11,507 nucleotides of DNA from Marinobacter arenosus (GCF_019264345.1 NZ_JAHVAO010000006.1:1-11507); one strand, 5' to 3'. Positions 1-5,831 are shown, counted from the stretch's first letter. Program-made: numbers and translations. The notes: generated by a model from the letters alone, not told the origin.

Positions 1-45
1 TTTTTACGGTTTTTACAGTCATTGAGGCAGAGCAATGCCTCTTAA
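1..45 (+). CDS. C-terminal tail of an upstream cassette gene (partial)
   Basis: Reading from base 1 in frame 1 gives FLRFLQSLRQSNAS followed by TAA at 43-45, inside the R'' box of the first attC. About half of the other genes in this array end the same way, which supports this frame. Frame 2 stops at base 24. Frame 3 stays open into the attC and cannot be excluded. The fragment is too short to identify. Confidence 0.4.
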   Translation, partial: FLRFLQSLRQSNAS

Positions 46-126
46 CAAGTCAATTAAGTTCGTTCCCGGCCTGGCGGCCGTCCACCGGACGCCCTAGTCG
101 GGCGCCGCTTATCATTGGCGTTATGT
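40..126 (+). repeat. attC site 1
   Basis: R'' box TCTTAAC at 40-46 and R' box GTTATGT at 120-126. The apex carries two hairpins, CGGCC/GGCCG on the left and CGCCC-TAGTC-GGGCG (90-104) on the right. It is nearly identical to attC sites 4 and 18. It closes the cassette cut by the left edge of the window. Confidence 0.92.
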
Positions 127-132
127 TTTTTG

Positions 133-501
133 ATGATGCGCAGAAATATATATCTAATTGCAGCAGCTCTTGTTGTGTTGGGGATGGTTGCCGCAACGAC
201 GCACCTGCCACTTCCTGATGGCATGAAGGAAAAGTACGAAAGAAAGGCTACTGTTCTGGCATGTGACATCGCAAAGCACAAAGGTGGAAAGATTGGTCCC
301 AACACGGAATTTGTAGGGGTCGAATTTACCGCTGAGAATGTTCCGTATTTGAGATGGAATCCCGAGGGTCTTGATCGAAAGCGAGTAGAGAGAATTTGCA
401 AACCTGGAACTCGTGTTTTAGTTAGGTACAGAGCACAAAGATTGCTCCTAAGGCCAGAAGTGAGTTTTTGGATTGATATCATTCGGGTCGTCGGAACATA
501 A
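133..501 (+). CDS. Membrane-anchored hypothetical protein
   Basis: I do not recognise this 122-residue protein. It opens with MMRRN and a hydrophobic stretch at about residues 5-22 (IYLIAAALVVLGMVAATT), which reads as an N-terminal membrane anchor or uncleaved signal. A mostly polar domain of about 95 residues follows, probably periplasmic, with two cysteines in the contexts LACDI and ICKPG and a short beta-rich end (VLVRYRAQRLLL). ATG 133 or 136 is preferred. An in-frame TTG at 115 lies inside the attC, and the ATG at 123 is in another frame. No good Shine-Dalgarno sequence precedes the start. The TAA stop at 499-501 is part of the next attC R'' box. This is the only gene of cassette 1. Confidence 0.72.
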   Translation: MMRRNIYLIAAALVVLGMVAATTHLPLPDGMKEKYERKATVLACDIAKHKGGKIGPNTEFVGVEFTAENVPYLRWNPEGLDRKRVERICKPGTRVLVRYRAQRLLLRPEVSFWIDIIRVVGT

Positions 502-573
502 CAAGCAGCATCACGGCGACCTATTTTCCGCCGCTTCGCGGCTCCAAATCGGCGCGTGTGCTGGGCGTTAGTC
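496..573 (+). repeat. attC site 2
   Basis: R'' box ACATAAC at 496-502 and R' box GTTAGTC at 567-573. The apex is CCGCCGCTTCGCGGC followed by TCCAAATCGGC. This is a different sub-family from site 1 and is closest to site 15, with which it shares CTCCAAATCGG. Confidence 0.9.
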
Positions 574-598
574 AGTTCACCAGCCTAGGAGTCAAGAG

Positions 599-1075
599 AT
601 GAAAAAAGCGGGGATTTTTCTCCTGGCACTCACTTTGATTGGGCTGCCGATTTTACTTTTGACAGGCTTTATCGAGCTGACGGTTTTTATCGCCATTGGT
701 GCCTTTTGGTTGGTCGGCTCTTTTGTACTGCTTCTCGGTCCCGAAACGATAAGCGAGGTAACGATCTGGAAAGCGTCAATCAAACGCGACGTAAAAGCAG
801 CCAGAGAAATCCGTGAGGAAATGGAATCTGTCCGTGAAGAGCTTCGTGCGATTACCAAACTCAGTGTTGAGAGCACCTATATAAACGCGGCTTGCAGTTT
901 CATGGCGATGGGGAGTGATCTACAAGCGAAAGAAAAACTCGAAGAAAATCTTCAAAAACTGTCCGAATTTGCAGAGTCAGATCCAGTCAAAAATGATGAA
1001 TTTTGGAGAAATACTAAAGGTCTTTTCGCGTACAGAGATGAGCTGGAATTTGAGAGTAGATCGGACAATGACTAA
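599..1075 (+). CDS. Two-TM protein with cytoplasmic coiled coil, function unknown
   Basis: This 158-residue protein starts at ATG 599, preceded by AGGAG at 587-591, which is a good ribosome-binding site. Two hydrophobic segments at about residues 4-22 and 27-47 form a membrane hairpin. A charged helical region at about residues 58-90 (KRDVKAAREIREEMESVREE) looks like a coiled coil. A second Lys/Glu-rich helical stretch lies around residues 105-127, and the C-terminus is acidic (ending SRSDND). There are no catalytic motifs and I cannot assign a family. The TAA stop at 1073-1075 lies inside the following attC R'' box. A membrane-tethered scaffold or sensor is possible, but that is only an inference from the layout. 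Confidence 0.8.
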   Translation: MKKAGIFLLALTLIGLPILLLTGFIELTVFIAIGAFWLVGSFVLLLGPETISEVTIWKASIKRDVKAAREIREEMESVREELRAITKLSVESTYINAACSFMAMGSDLQAKEKLEENLQKLSEFAESDPVKNDEFWRNTKGLFAYRDELEFESRSDND

Positions 1076-1141
1076 CCATGTGGTCAACGGGACGCCAACT
1101 ACGCTGCGCTTCGTTGGCGCCCATTACCACCGGCGTTAAAT
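1070..1141 (+). repeat. attC site 3
   Basis: R'' box GACTAAC at 1070-1076 and R' box GTTAAAT at 1135-1141. The apex hairpin is built on GCCAACTACGC and GCTTCGTTGGC. It is almost the same as attC 9, from which it differs at only a few positions. The R' box contains the ATG of the next gene. Confidence 0.92.
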
Positions 1142-1427
1142 GCTTATGAATATTCAGCACCGAGAAAGGTTGGACAAGCAATTTCGCCACCTTAGCCAAG
1201 GCGAGTGGTACGCAGTGCAGAGAGAGTTTTCCGACTACGATGGTGTAACCCATCCTGTTGGCGAGGTTTGGGAGTTCATAGGAAGCAACTTTGTTCCGTA
1301 CCACGATGGCCTGTCCTTGTTTGCCAGAATCAATGGTGAGGAAAAGCAGGTAAGGTTGCAGTGGTGTCCAGAGGAGCAAGCAACCGTGATCGAAGGGTTA
1401 GATGAGTACCTTTTGCCCTGTGCATAG
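1140..1427 (+). CDS. DUF3601-like small protein
   Basis: This is a 95-residue soluble protein. The run DYDGVTHPVGEVWEF (residues 32-46), then FVPYHDGLSLF (51-61), then LQWCPEEQ (73-80), matches my recollection of the DUF3601 family. That family is small, single-domain and of unknown function, with a conserved DYxG...G..W.F...F.PY..GL.L core. ATG 1140 overlaps the R' box of attC 3, so the cassette has no room for its own ribosome-binding site. An alternative is ATG 1146, two codons later. TAG at 1425-1427 ends the gene four bases before attC 4. The family name is from memory and needs a profile search. The reading frame itself is well supported. Confidence 0.75.
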   Translation: MLMNIQHRERLDKQFRHLSQGEWYAVQREFSDYDGVTHPVGEVWEFIGSNFVPYHDGLSLFARINGEEKQVRLQWCPEEQATVIEGLDEYLLPCA

Positions 1428-1430
1428 TTC

Positions 1431-1517
1431 ATTTAACCATTCATTCAAGTTCGTTCCCGGCCTGGAGGCCGTCCACCGGACGCCCTAGTCGGGCGCCGCT
1501 TAATATTGGCGTTATGT
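1431..1517 (+). repeat. attC site 4
   Basis: Perfect R'' box ATTTAAC at 1431-1437 and R' box GTTATGT at 1511-1517. The apex matches attC 1, with a CCTGGAGG left lobe and a CGCCC-TAGTC-GGGCG right lobe. The outer arm CCATTCATTCAAG is shared exactly with attC 18. Confidence 0.94.
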
Positions 1518-1537
1518 GCGCAATCAGTTATGACTAA
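1514..1537 (+). other. Mini-ORF seeded by the attC R' box (cassette 4)
   Basis: The GTTATG of attC 4 supplies an ATG that reads MCAISYD and stops at TAA 1535-1537, overlapping the first codons of the gene at 1530. It could couple or compete with translation of that gene. It could also be chance. Confidence 0.3.
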
Positions 1538-1880
1538 GTCTGAAGCGATCAAGAAGATTGAGCGGTCCATAGCTGAAGGGGCGCAACTGATTACCCCTAA
1601 GGGCAAAACTTACGAGGAGCACTTGGCCGAGGTATCACGAGCACTCTTTGAGCACGTAATTGATCCCATCCCGGTTACTGTCACCTCTGCTTGCTTTCCC
1701 GAGTACGATTTTGAGAAGTATAAAAGTTCAAAAGTGATAGCCATCGCGCACATGGATAATAGTTGGCTACTTACACTGGAGTCAGAAAATGAGTTCGCTT
1801 TGGGCTTCGGAGAATCGCCCGAAAACATCATGATGCACGGATTTTCATCCTCGGATGCAGTAGGAGAATGGTGTGCATAG
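1530..1880 (+). CDS. Hypothetical cytoplasmic protein
   Basis: I do not recognise this 116-residue protein. It starts MTKSEAIKKIERSIAEG, which looks like an amphipathic helix, followed by KTYEEHLAEVSRALFEHV (a second helix). The rest is strand-rich, with FEKYKSSKVIAIAHMDNSW and a final FALGFGESPENIMMHGF. There is no signal peptide or membrane segment. The small alpha-then-beta layout is common among cassette proteins and immunity-like proteins, but no motif proves this. ATG 1530 is chosen because the in-frame TTG at 1506 is inside attC 4. No clear Shine-Dalgarno sequence is present. TAG at 1878-1880 ends it six bases before attC 5. Confidence 0.72.
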   Translation: MTKSEAIKKIERSIAEGAQLITPKGKTYEEHLAEVSRALFEHVIDPIPVTVTSACFPEYDFEKYKSSKVIAIAHMDNSWLLTLESENEFALGFGESPENIMMHGFSSSDAVGEWCA

Positions 1881-1885
1881 TATTC

Positions 1886-1964
1886 ACATAACCAGGCGCA
1901 TCATTACGCGGCCGTTGGCCGCCGGACGCCACTGTCGTGGCGCCGCTGTGCTTCGGCGTTAATT
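1886..1964 (+). repeat. attC site 5
   Basis: R'' box ACATAAC at 1886-1892 and R' box GTTAATT at 1958-1964. Left lobe is GCGGCC-GTT-GGCCGC and right lobe is CGCCAC-TGTC-GTGGCG (1927-1942). It belongs to the same sub-family as attC 10 and 19. Confidence 0.93.
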
Positions 1965-1982
1965 GGTCTTATTGAATTGCTT

Positions 1983-2348
1983 ATGACTCTTACTGAACTG
2001 AAAAACCGAATCGATAACATGGTTGGTAGCCATAGAGACGACCTTTTGGAAATCGTGCTGTCGTTTTTAGGAAGACTGGCAACAGTTATCGCTGTAATAG
2101 TGGGGATTGGCGCTCTAATCAGCTACAGGGACGTGGTGCTTCCTACTGCTCCCGATTTCATCCTTGTTTCAGGGGTTGCGCTGGTCTTCGGGTGGTTCGG
2201 GTTGTTAGTTTGGGTAGCGATAAGCGGTTGGCACAAGCTGGCAGAAACCAGAGGTTACTCATGGAGTACGCATGCAATAGGGGCTGTAATTATGGTGTTC
2301 TCCATGTTCTTCATCATAGCTGGCGCTCATGCCGCGTTCGTCAATTAA
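1983..2348 (+). CDS. Three-TM hypothetical membrane protein
   Basis: This 121-residue protein starts MTLTELKNRIDNM with a short polar N-terminus. Three hydrophobic segments follow, at about residues 28-46 (FLGRLATVIAVIVGIGALI), 58-81 (FILVSGVALVFGWFGLLVWVAI) and 97-118 (AIGAVIMVFSMFFIIAGAHAA). No functional residues stand out and I do not recognise the family. ATG 1983 is preferred over the in-frame TTG at 1977. Neither has a clear ribosome-binding site. The TAA stop (2346-2348) is embedded in the R'' box of attC 6. The protein is expected in the inner membrane, with its job unknown. Confidence 0.75.
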   Translation: MTLTELKNRIDNMVGSHRDDLLEIVLSFLGRLATVIAVIVGIGALISYRDVVLPTAPDFILVSGVALVFGWFGLLVWVAISGWHKLAETRGYSWSTHAIGAVIMVFSMFFIIAGAHAAFVN

Positions 2349-2429
2349 CAAAGCCATTAAGTCTGTTCCGGGCCGATGGCCCTACACCGGACGTCCCTGT
2401 CGGGCCGCCGCTTATGGCTGGCGTTATGC
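2343..2429 (+). repeat. attC site 6
   Basis: R'' box AATTAAC at 2343-2349 and R' box GTTATGC at 2423-2429. Left lobe is GGGCC-GAT-GGCCC. The right lobe, around CCC-TGTC-GGG, is less perfect than in its relatives. The 3' arm CGCTTATGGCTGGCGTTA is shared with attC 21. Confidence 0.92.
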
Positions 2430-2449
2430 CTCAGAAAAGGAGCTATTAG
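2426..2449 (+). other. Mini-ORF seeded by the attC R' box (cassette 6)
   Basis: ATG 2426 in the R' box reads MPQKRSY and stops at TAG 2447-2449, four bases before the TTG start of the transporter gene. The AAGGAG ribosome-binding site of that gene lies inside this mini-ORF. Confidence 0.3.
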
Positions 2450-2453
2450 TACA

Positions 2454-3170
2454 TTGAGCGATTGGATCCTCATTCTTGTACTGACGCTGATACCAGGGAT
2501 CGCGATGCCGATCGGAGCGTCCTTTTCCGGGCTTGAACGTATTCGGCCACGCTGGCTTGAATCTGAGGTTCGCCACAGCGTAATCGCCTTTGGTGGTGGG
2601 GCGCTTTTGGCAGCAGTCGCGCTAGTTCTTGTTCCGGTGGGGATAAGAAACCTGGACCCACTGCTGATAGTCCTATGTTTTATGAGTGGTGCAGTGGCAT
2701 TCATGCTGCTCGACGTTCTCCTGGCTGCCAAGGCCACCCCAGTGAGTCAATTGGTAGCGATGTTATCTGATTTCATCCCCGAAGCTCTGGCACTTGGTGC
2801 AACTTTCGCTGTCTCGAAGGCGTCAGGGCTGTTACTTGCAGGAATTATTGCGCTACAGAATCTCCCGGAAGGTTTTAACGCCTGCGGGGAAGTTACAAAT
2901 TCGACCCATTATCGTGTTTCACAGGTGGTTGGCGCATTCACTCTGATGGCCTTGTTAGGTCCAATTTCGGGGCTAACCGGATATTTTGTCTTGTCGGGAT
3001 TTCCGGAACTTGTTTCTGCTATCTCGCTATTTGCCGCTGGCGGTATCCTGTACCTGATTTTTCAAGATATTGCGCCGCAGGCCAAACTGAAAAAGCACTG
3101 GGCACCCCCATTGGGCGCGGTAGCAGGTTTTTTACTCGGCGTTATGGGTAAAGTTGCAGTTGGCGCATAA
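2454..3170 (+). CDS. ZIP-family-like divalent metal transporter
   Basis: This is a 238-residue polytopic membrane protein with about eight hydrophobic segments, a usual size for bacterial ZIP/ZupT-like proteins. Two ZIP signature regions can be seen: SDFIPEALALG (residues 105-115, the TM4 motif) and LQNLPEGFNACGE (134-146, the TM5 motif). In ZupT-type members both motifs begin HN.PEG. Here the histidines are replaced by Asp and Gln while PE/PEG is kept, as in a divergent bacterial branch, so zinc specificity should not be assumed. The start is taken as TTG 2454, with AAGGAG at 2437-2442. The longer in-frame ATG at 2376 lies inside attC 6 and is rejected. About 185 bp follow the gene before the next attC and hold a possible small ORF. 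Confidence 0.8.
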   Translation: MSDWILILVLTLIPGIAMPIGASFSGLERIRPRWLESEVRHSVIAFGGGALLAAVALVLVPVGIRNLDPLLIVLCFMSGAVAFMLLDVLLAAKATPVSQLVAMLSDFIPEALALGATFAVSKASGLLLAGIIALQNLPEGFNACGEVTNSTHYRVSQVVGAFTLMALLGPISGLTGYFVLSGFPELVSAISLFAAGGILYLIFQDIAPQAKLKKHWAPPLGAVAGFLLGVMGKVAVGA

Positions 3171-3191
3171 AAGAATAGTGGTGGAACTGAA

Positions 3192-3401
3192 ATGTCAACG
3201 TTTGAAAGTAATGCACGAAGACCAGCCCCGGGAAGGCAGCGCGTTTGGAATGAAGGAAGAAACCCGGACAGGCACGTCCGTTCAGAACTTGGGCCAGCCT
3301 ACCAAAAGTTACTTTCGGCGTGTGACGAAGTCCTCCAACGAGGGCGGAAGACATTGCATAACAAAACGGTCAACCGGACATCAAAAGCGTACCGCTTTTG
3401 A
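3192..3401 (+). CDS. Possible second gene of the ZIP cassette, 69 aa
   Basis: The open frame starts at ATG 3192, 22 bases after the transporter stop, behind a weak GGTGG. It encodes a basic, Arg-rich 69-residue peptide (MSTFESNARRPAPGRQRVWN...) with no membrane segment. The frame misses the TAA of the R'' box (it reads CAT AAC) and continues to a TGA at 3399-3401 inside attC 7, so its last 14 or so codons are recombination-site sequence. It fills the only stretch of this cassette without a gene. I do not recognise it. The alternative is that 3171-3355 is non-coding or the remnant of a decayed gene. Confidence 0.35.
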   Translation: MSTFESNARRPAPGRQRVWNEGRNPDRHVRSELGPAYQKLLSACDEVLQRGRKTLHNKTVNRTSKAYRF

Positions 3402-3443
3402 TGTCCTCCGCTGGCGCTCCGGCCGGTTACTTTAGCGTTATGG
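3356..3443 (+). repeat. attC site 7
   Basis: R'' box GCATAAC at 3356-3362 and R' box GTTATGG at 3437-3443. The long apex hairpin is CATCAAAAGCG-TAC-CGCTTTTGATG, one of the most perfect stems in the array. A second pair is CCGG..CCGG. It is related to attC 14. Confidence 0.93.
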
Positions 3444-3478
3444 CTGAAAGACATGGATCAAGTATTTGGGCTGCTTGA
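3440..3478 (+). other. Mini-ORF seeded by the attC R' box (cassette 7)
   Basis: ATG 3440 reads MAERHGSSIWAA and stops at TGA 3476-3478. It overlaps the first eight codons of the gene at 3453 in another frame. Confidence 0.28.
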
Positions 3479-3905
3479 AGATTGGTTTCAAGTGGGGATC
3501 GCCCCGGCAATTCGCCGAAGAACAATTATTGGCGGGCTAATCATAGCTGGGTGTGTTGCTGGATCAATGTATTTTCAGTCGTGGCCACCCCTGGTTTTGG
3601 TGGCAATAGTTTTTGCTGAGAGGGTTTTCGAATTTGCGCATATCTCAAAGACCAAGCAGGTGGTTGGCTCTTTGACCGTGAGAGTGACTGAAAATAGCCT
3701 TGCTCTTGGCACTTCAGATACAAAAGAGGAAGTCGTCTATCCCTGGCGATCACTTGCTTACAGAGTGATTAACTCGAACGGTGGTGGGCCGGCGGCAATC
3801 TCGATAGAAGATTGCGACCGAAAAAACAGTAAGCAAAAGCTAGTTGGCTACGAGCGGATGAACGAGTTAGCCGCTCTGATTGCAGCCAATGCGAATAAGC
3901 CATAA
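3453..3905 (+). CDS. Two-TM protein with C-terminal soluble domain, unknown function
   Basis: This is a 150-residue protein. After an amphipathic N-terminus (MDQVFGLLEDWFQVG) and a positive patch (RRRT), two hydrophobic segments lie at about residues 24-42 and 46-60. A soluble domain of about 85 residues follows (SLTVRVTENSLALGTSDTKE, then VVYPWRSLAYRV). The strand-turn-strand pattern followed by a Trp-containing strand and a final helix (YERMNELAALIAANA) recalls YcxB-like or PH-like membrane-associated domains. That resemblance is my inference, not an identified family. ATG 3453 has only a weak GAAAG upstream. The TAA stop (3903-3905) lies in the R'' box of attC 8. Confidence 0.75.
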   Translation: MDQVFGLLEDWFQVGIAPAIRRRTIIGGLIIAGCVAGSMYFQSWPPLVLVAIVFAERVFEFAHISKTKQVVGSLTVRVTENSLALGTSDTKEEVVYPWRSLAYRVINSNGGGPAAISIEDCDRKNSKQKLVGYERMNELAALIAANANKP

Positions 3906-3959
3906 CAAGTCACAGCACCGGACGCCACTGTCGTGGCGCCGGTGTGTTTAGCGTTAGGC
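3900..3959 (+). repeat. attC site 8 (shortest, 60 bp)
   Basis: R'' box CCATAAC at 3900-3906 (imperfect at the first and third positions) and perfect R' box GTTAGGC at 3953-3959. It has lost the left lobe and keeps a single apex hairpin, CGCCAC-TGTC-GTGGCG, extended by CACCGGA/CCGGTG. Confidence 0.9.
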
Positions 3960-3977
3960 ATGAGGAGGTGCAGAGCT

Positions 3978-4427
3978 TTGGGAAAAATCGCGGACCTTTT
4001 TAATGCTGCTATTCATGGCGGCTCCCGAAGCTTCAACTCTGGGGAAAACGCTATTCTCGATGCGGTAGAAGCTGAATTGCCAGAGTCGGAGCGCGAGATA
4101 TTCTCGAAGCAGCGAAGCGCTGTAAATCTTGTGCAAAGGCAGCGTCCCGGAAAGCTCGTAGTGGCCTATTACGGAAAAGCGTCGAGTGTTCCTGAAATGC
4201 CATACCAATCATATGAATATTGCTTGGCAGAGGTCTGGCACAATCAAGGTAAGCAGCCTCGAAAAACCAATGTTGTGTTGCACAATGGCTTACTCCAAAG
4301 TCTTGAGCGCTCTGTTCCGAGATCCGAATCGGAAGTCAGAGAAATAGTCAGCGTTCTGCTCCACCCGCAGAGCTATCAGAGCTTACCGGAGGAGCTAGAT
4401 TCTGAGGAGCACGGCAACAATGCCTAA
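3978..4427 (+). CDS. Hypothetical soluble protein
   Basis: The product has 149 residues if started at TTG 3978, which follows an excellent AGGAGGTG at 3963-3970 with 9 bases between AGGAGG and the start. ATG 3960 (six codons upstream, itself overlapping that site) is the alternative. The GTG at 3933 is inside attC 8 and is rejected. The protein opens MGKIADLFNAAIHGGSRSF, continues with an acidic helical stretch (ENAILDAVEAELPESEREIF), then a strand-rich centre (GKLVVAYYGK, YEYCLAEVWH, KTNVVLHNGLL) and a C-terminal helix with an acidic tail. There is no signal peptide and no membrane segment. I do not recognise the family. The TAA stop (4425-4427) is inside the R'' box of attC 9. Confidence 0.75.
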   Translation: MGKIADLFNAAIHGGSRSFNSGENAILDAVEAELPESEREIFSKQRSAVNLVQRQRPGKLVVAYYGKASSVPEMPYQSYEYCLAEVWHNQGKQPRKTNVVLHNGLLQSLERSVPRSESEVREIVSVLLHPQSYQSLPEELDSEEHGNNA

Positions 4428-4493
4428 CAATGTGGTCAACGGGACGCCAACTGCGCTGCGCTCCGTTGGCGCCCATTACCACTGGCGTTAATG
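4422..4493 (+). repeat. attC site 9
   Basis: Perfect R'' box GCCTAAC at 4422-4428 and R' box GTTAATG at 4487-4493. The apex stem is GCCAACTGCGC/GCTCCGTTGGC. Near-identical to attC 3, although the cassettes they close are unrelated. Confidence 0.94.
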
Positions 4494-4704
4494 GCCAAGA
4501 CCCCGGAAGGATTCAGGCAGTAAAGCAGGGAGTTACTTTCAAATTTTCACTTCCATTCAACTCCTCTCCCCGCAAAACACTGCAAAATCTGATAGTTCCG
4601 TGTTCTGGTTCCTCGCGCCATGGGCTAGTTTAGGTGCAAGCTGTTTGGTAAAGGGCATTCGGGTTTGGGTGCCAGGGATAAATCGCCGGGTAACCGGCCA
4701 TTAA
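4491..4704 (+). pseudogene. Decayed copy of the small duplicated cassette gene
   Basis: This stretch aligns end to end with the intact 70-codon gene at 10223-10435, at about 92% identity by eye. Relative to that copy, codon 11 is TAA instead of TTG (reading MAKTPEGFRQ then stop) and one extra base in the run TTTCAAATTTT shifts the frame. Both changes destroy the product. Differences cluster in the first 90 bases, and the last 120 or so bases carry only about three substitutions. If the cassette instead works as a non-coding element, this copy could still be functional. The 373 bases from 4428 to 4800 otherwise contain only attC 9, attC 10 and a short leader. Confidence 0.7.
4685..4698 (+). 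other. Conserved GNRA-loop hairpin next to attC 10
   Basis: GCCGG-GTAA-CCGGC forms a five-pair stem capped by a GNRA-type loop, immediately upstream of the R'' box. It is identical in the second copy at 10416-10429. In RNA it would be a stable small hairpin. Confidence 0.5.
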
Positions 4705-4777
4705 CAAGGCGCATCAGTACACGGCCGGTGGCCGCCGGACGCCACTGACGTGGCGCCGCTGTGCTTCGGCGTTATGT
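4699..4777 (+). repeat. attC site 10
   Basis: R'' box CATTAAC at 4699-4705 and R' box GTTATGT at 4771-4777. Lobes are CGGCC-GGT-GGCCG and CGCCAC-TGAC-GTGGCG. It differs from attC 19 at only about four positions before the R' box, three of them in the left-lobe loop. Confidence 0.94.
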
Positions 4778-4791
4778 GGGCGTTCCCATAG
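4774..4791 (+). other. Mini-ORF seeded by the attC R' box (cassette 10)
   Basis: ATG 4774 reads MWAFP and stops at TAG 4789-4791, nine bases before the DUF3024 gene start. Possibly a leader peptide, possibly chance. Confidence 0.28.
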
Positions 4792-4800
4792 AGAATCCAG

Positions 4801-5148
4801 ATGGCATTCAGTGAGTTTGAATCAAAGAAAATTGAGCGGGCCGCTTCAGAGTTTCTGGAAAATCGGAGGCCTCCAGTCGAGATCCGAGCTAAGTTAGATT
4901 TAGACGTTCGGGTGTCTGGCCAAAGCGTGCAAATTGTCGAGATTCGCCCTCATTTCCGGGAGCCGTCCACGATCATTGAATCACCGGTAGCAAAAGCTAC
5001 CTACGTCAAAAAAGCGCAGCGCTGGAAAATCTACTGGATGCGTAGCGATCTGAAGTGGCATTCGTACACGCCAGAGCCTGAGTCACGATCCATCGAGGAA
5101 TTCTTTGCTATCGTGAATGCCGATGAGAATGGCTGTTTCTTCGGGTAG
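4801..5148 (+). CDS. DUF3024 family protein
   Basis: The 115-residue product matches the DUF3024 pattern from end to end. It starts MAFSEFESKKIERAASEFLE (helix) and continues RRPP (22-25), a strand pair ending VEIRP (46-50), PVAKATYV (62-69), YWMRSDLKWHSY (78-89), SIEEFF (97-102) and the terminal CFFG. In the family this is a stand-alone cytoplasmic protein of roughly this length and unknown function. I recall it as widespread in proteobacteria and often seen in accessory regions. ATG 4801 matches the family start. Upstream there is only a weak AGAGA. TAG at 5146-5148 precedes attC 11. The protein looks complete. Confidence 0.88.
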   Translation: MAFSEFESKKIERAASEFLENRRPPVEIRAKLDLDVRVSGQSVQIVEIRPHFREPSTIIESPVAKATYVKKAQRWKIYWMRSDLKWHSYTPEPESRSIEEFFAIVNADENGCFFG

Positions 5149-5149
5149 C

Positions 5150-5250
5150 ACATAACAAGGCGCTGTAGTTCGCGGCCTGCGGCCGCCGGACGCCCTTTTC
5201 ATTGCGGCTTCGCCTCCATTACAAGGTCGCCGCTAAGCTCAGCGTTAAGC
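5150..5250 (+). repeat. attC site 11 (longest, 101 bp)
   Basis: R'' box ACATAAC at 5150-5156 and perfect R' box GTTAAGC at 5244-5250. Left lobe is GCGGCC-TGC-GGCCGC. The right arm is enlarged by about 20 bases (CATTGCGGCTTCGCCTCCAT) compared with sites 5, 10 and 19. Confidence 0.93.
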
Positions 5251-5263
5251 AGTAATCGAAAAC

Positions 5264-5764
5264 ATGGAACAAGTGGTCATGATCAGGGATGTGATCTTTC
5301 CCAAAGATAGTGAAGAGTTGAGAGCGCTCATTCTTGAGTACGCGGATTGGCTGGATATCGACCTTTCTTATCAGGATTTTGAGGGAGAGATGGCCTCGCT
5401 CGAGGCTTTGTTCTCGCTTCCCAACGGCCAATATACGTTTGCTATTGTGCAATCGCAGGTGGCCGGTGGCGTTGGTTTTCGCCGACTTGATGAGCACACC
5501 GCAGAGGTGAAGCGGCTGTACGTTCGGCGCCAATATCAGGGTAACGGGCTTGGGCGCCGGCTAATGGACAACTTATTGGTTAAGCTGAAAGGTTTGGGGT
5601 ATACCCGAGTGGTCCTCGATGCCGTGCCTCCCACAAAAAAAGCTCAAGAACTATACGAGCTAATGGGCTTCCGGGAAATTGAGCCATATTTTTTCAATCC
5701 AACGCCCGACACTAAATTCTATGCATTTGATCTCCAGGACCATGCTTTGGAGAGCAATGCTTAA
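5264..5764 (+). CDS. GNAT family N-acetyltransferase
   Basis: This 166-residue protein has the GNAT fold signatures. Motif A is EVKRLYVRRQYQGNGLGRRL (residues 81-100), with the acetyl-CoA pyrophosphate-binding loop Q/R-x-x-G-x-G/A seen as QGNGLG. Motif B is KAQELYELMGF (126-136), followed by PYFFNPTPDTKFYAFDL, where many small-molecule GNATs have PYxxNPxPxxxxxxL. It should transfer an acetyl group from acetyl-CoA to an amine, substrate unknown. It is not one of the aminoglycoside acetyltransferases I can recognise. ATG 5264 is used. ATG 5279 (giving MIRDVIFPKD) is a plausible alternative, as neither has a strong ribosome-binding site. The TAA stop (5762-5764) lies in the R'' box of attC 12. 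Confidence 0.9.
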   Translation: MEQVVMIRDVIFPKDSEELRALILEYADWLDIDLSYQDFEGEMASLEALFSLPNGQYTFAIVQSQVAGGVGFRRLDEHTAEVKRLYVRRQYQGNGLGRRLMDNLLVKLKGLGYTRVVLDAVPPTKKAQELYELMGFREIEPYFFNPTPDTKFYAFDLQDHALESNA

Positions 5765-5819
5765 CAAGCCGCGTCACTCGGACGGCCTTGTCAGGCCGCC
5801 GGTGCGCTCAGCGTTAGCG
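5759..5819 (+). repeat. attC site 12 (61 bp)
   Basis: Perfect R'' box GCTTAAC at 5759-5765 and R' box GTTAGCG at 5813-5819. Single lobe CGGCCT-TGTC-AGGCCG (5783-5798). Like site 8 it lacks the left lobe. Confidence 0.91.
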
Positions 5820-5831
5820 AGCAAAGGAAAT

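Noticed and set aside
54..1432. Reverse-strand open frames at 54-482, 592-876, 1014-1379 and 1235-1432
   Set aside because: They cross attC sites or mirror plus-strand genes, have no ribosome-binding sites, and no minus-strand cassette gene is supported.
2376..2453. Upstream in-frame extension of the ZIP-like gene starting at ATG 2376
   Set aside because: It lies inside attC 6 and would encode recombination-site sequence. TTG 2454 has AAGGAG upstream and starts at the first membrane segment.
3356..3443. Rho-independent terminator at CATCAAAAGCG...CGCTTTTGATG
   Set aside because: It is the apex stem of attC 7, is followed by CCTCCGC and no T-run, and recurs in attC 14.
5679..5831. Long open frame running into the secreted protein gene
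   Set aside because: It begins inside the GNAT gene and crosses attC 12. ATG 5832 gives a clean signal peptide with a ribosome-binding site.
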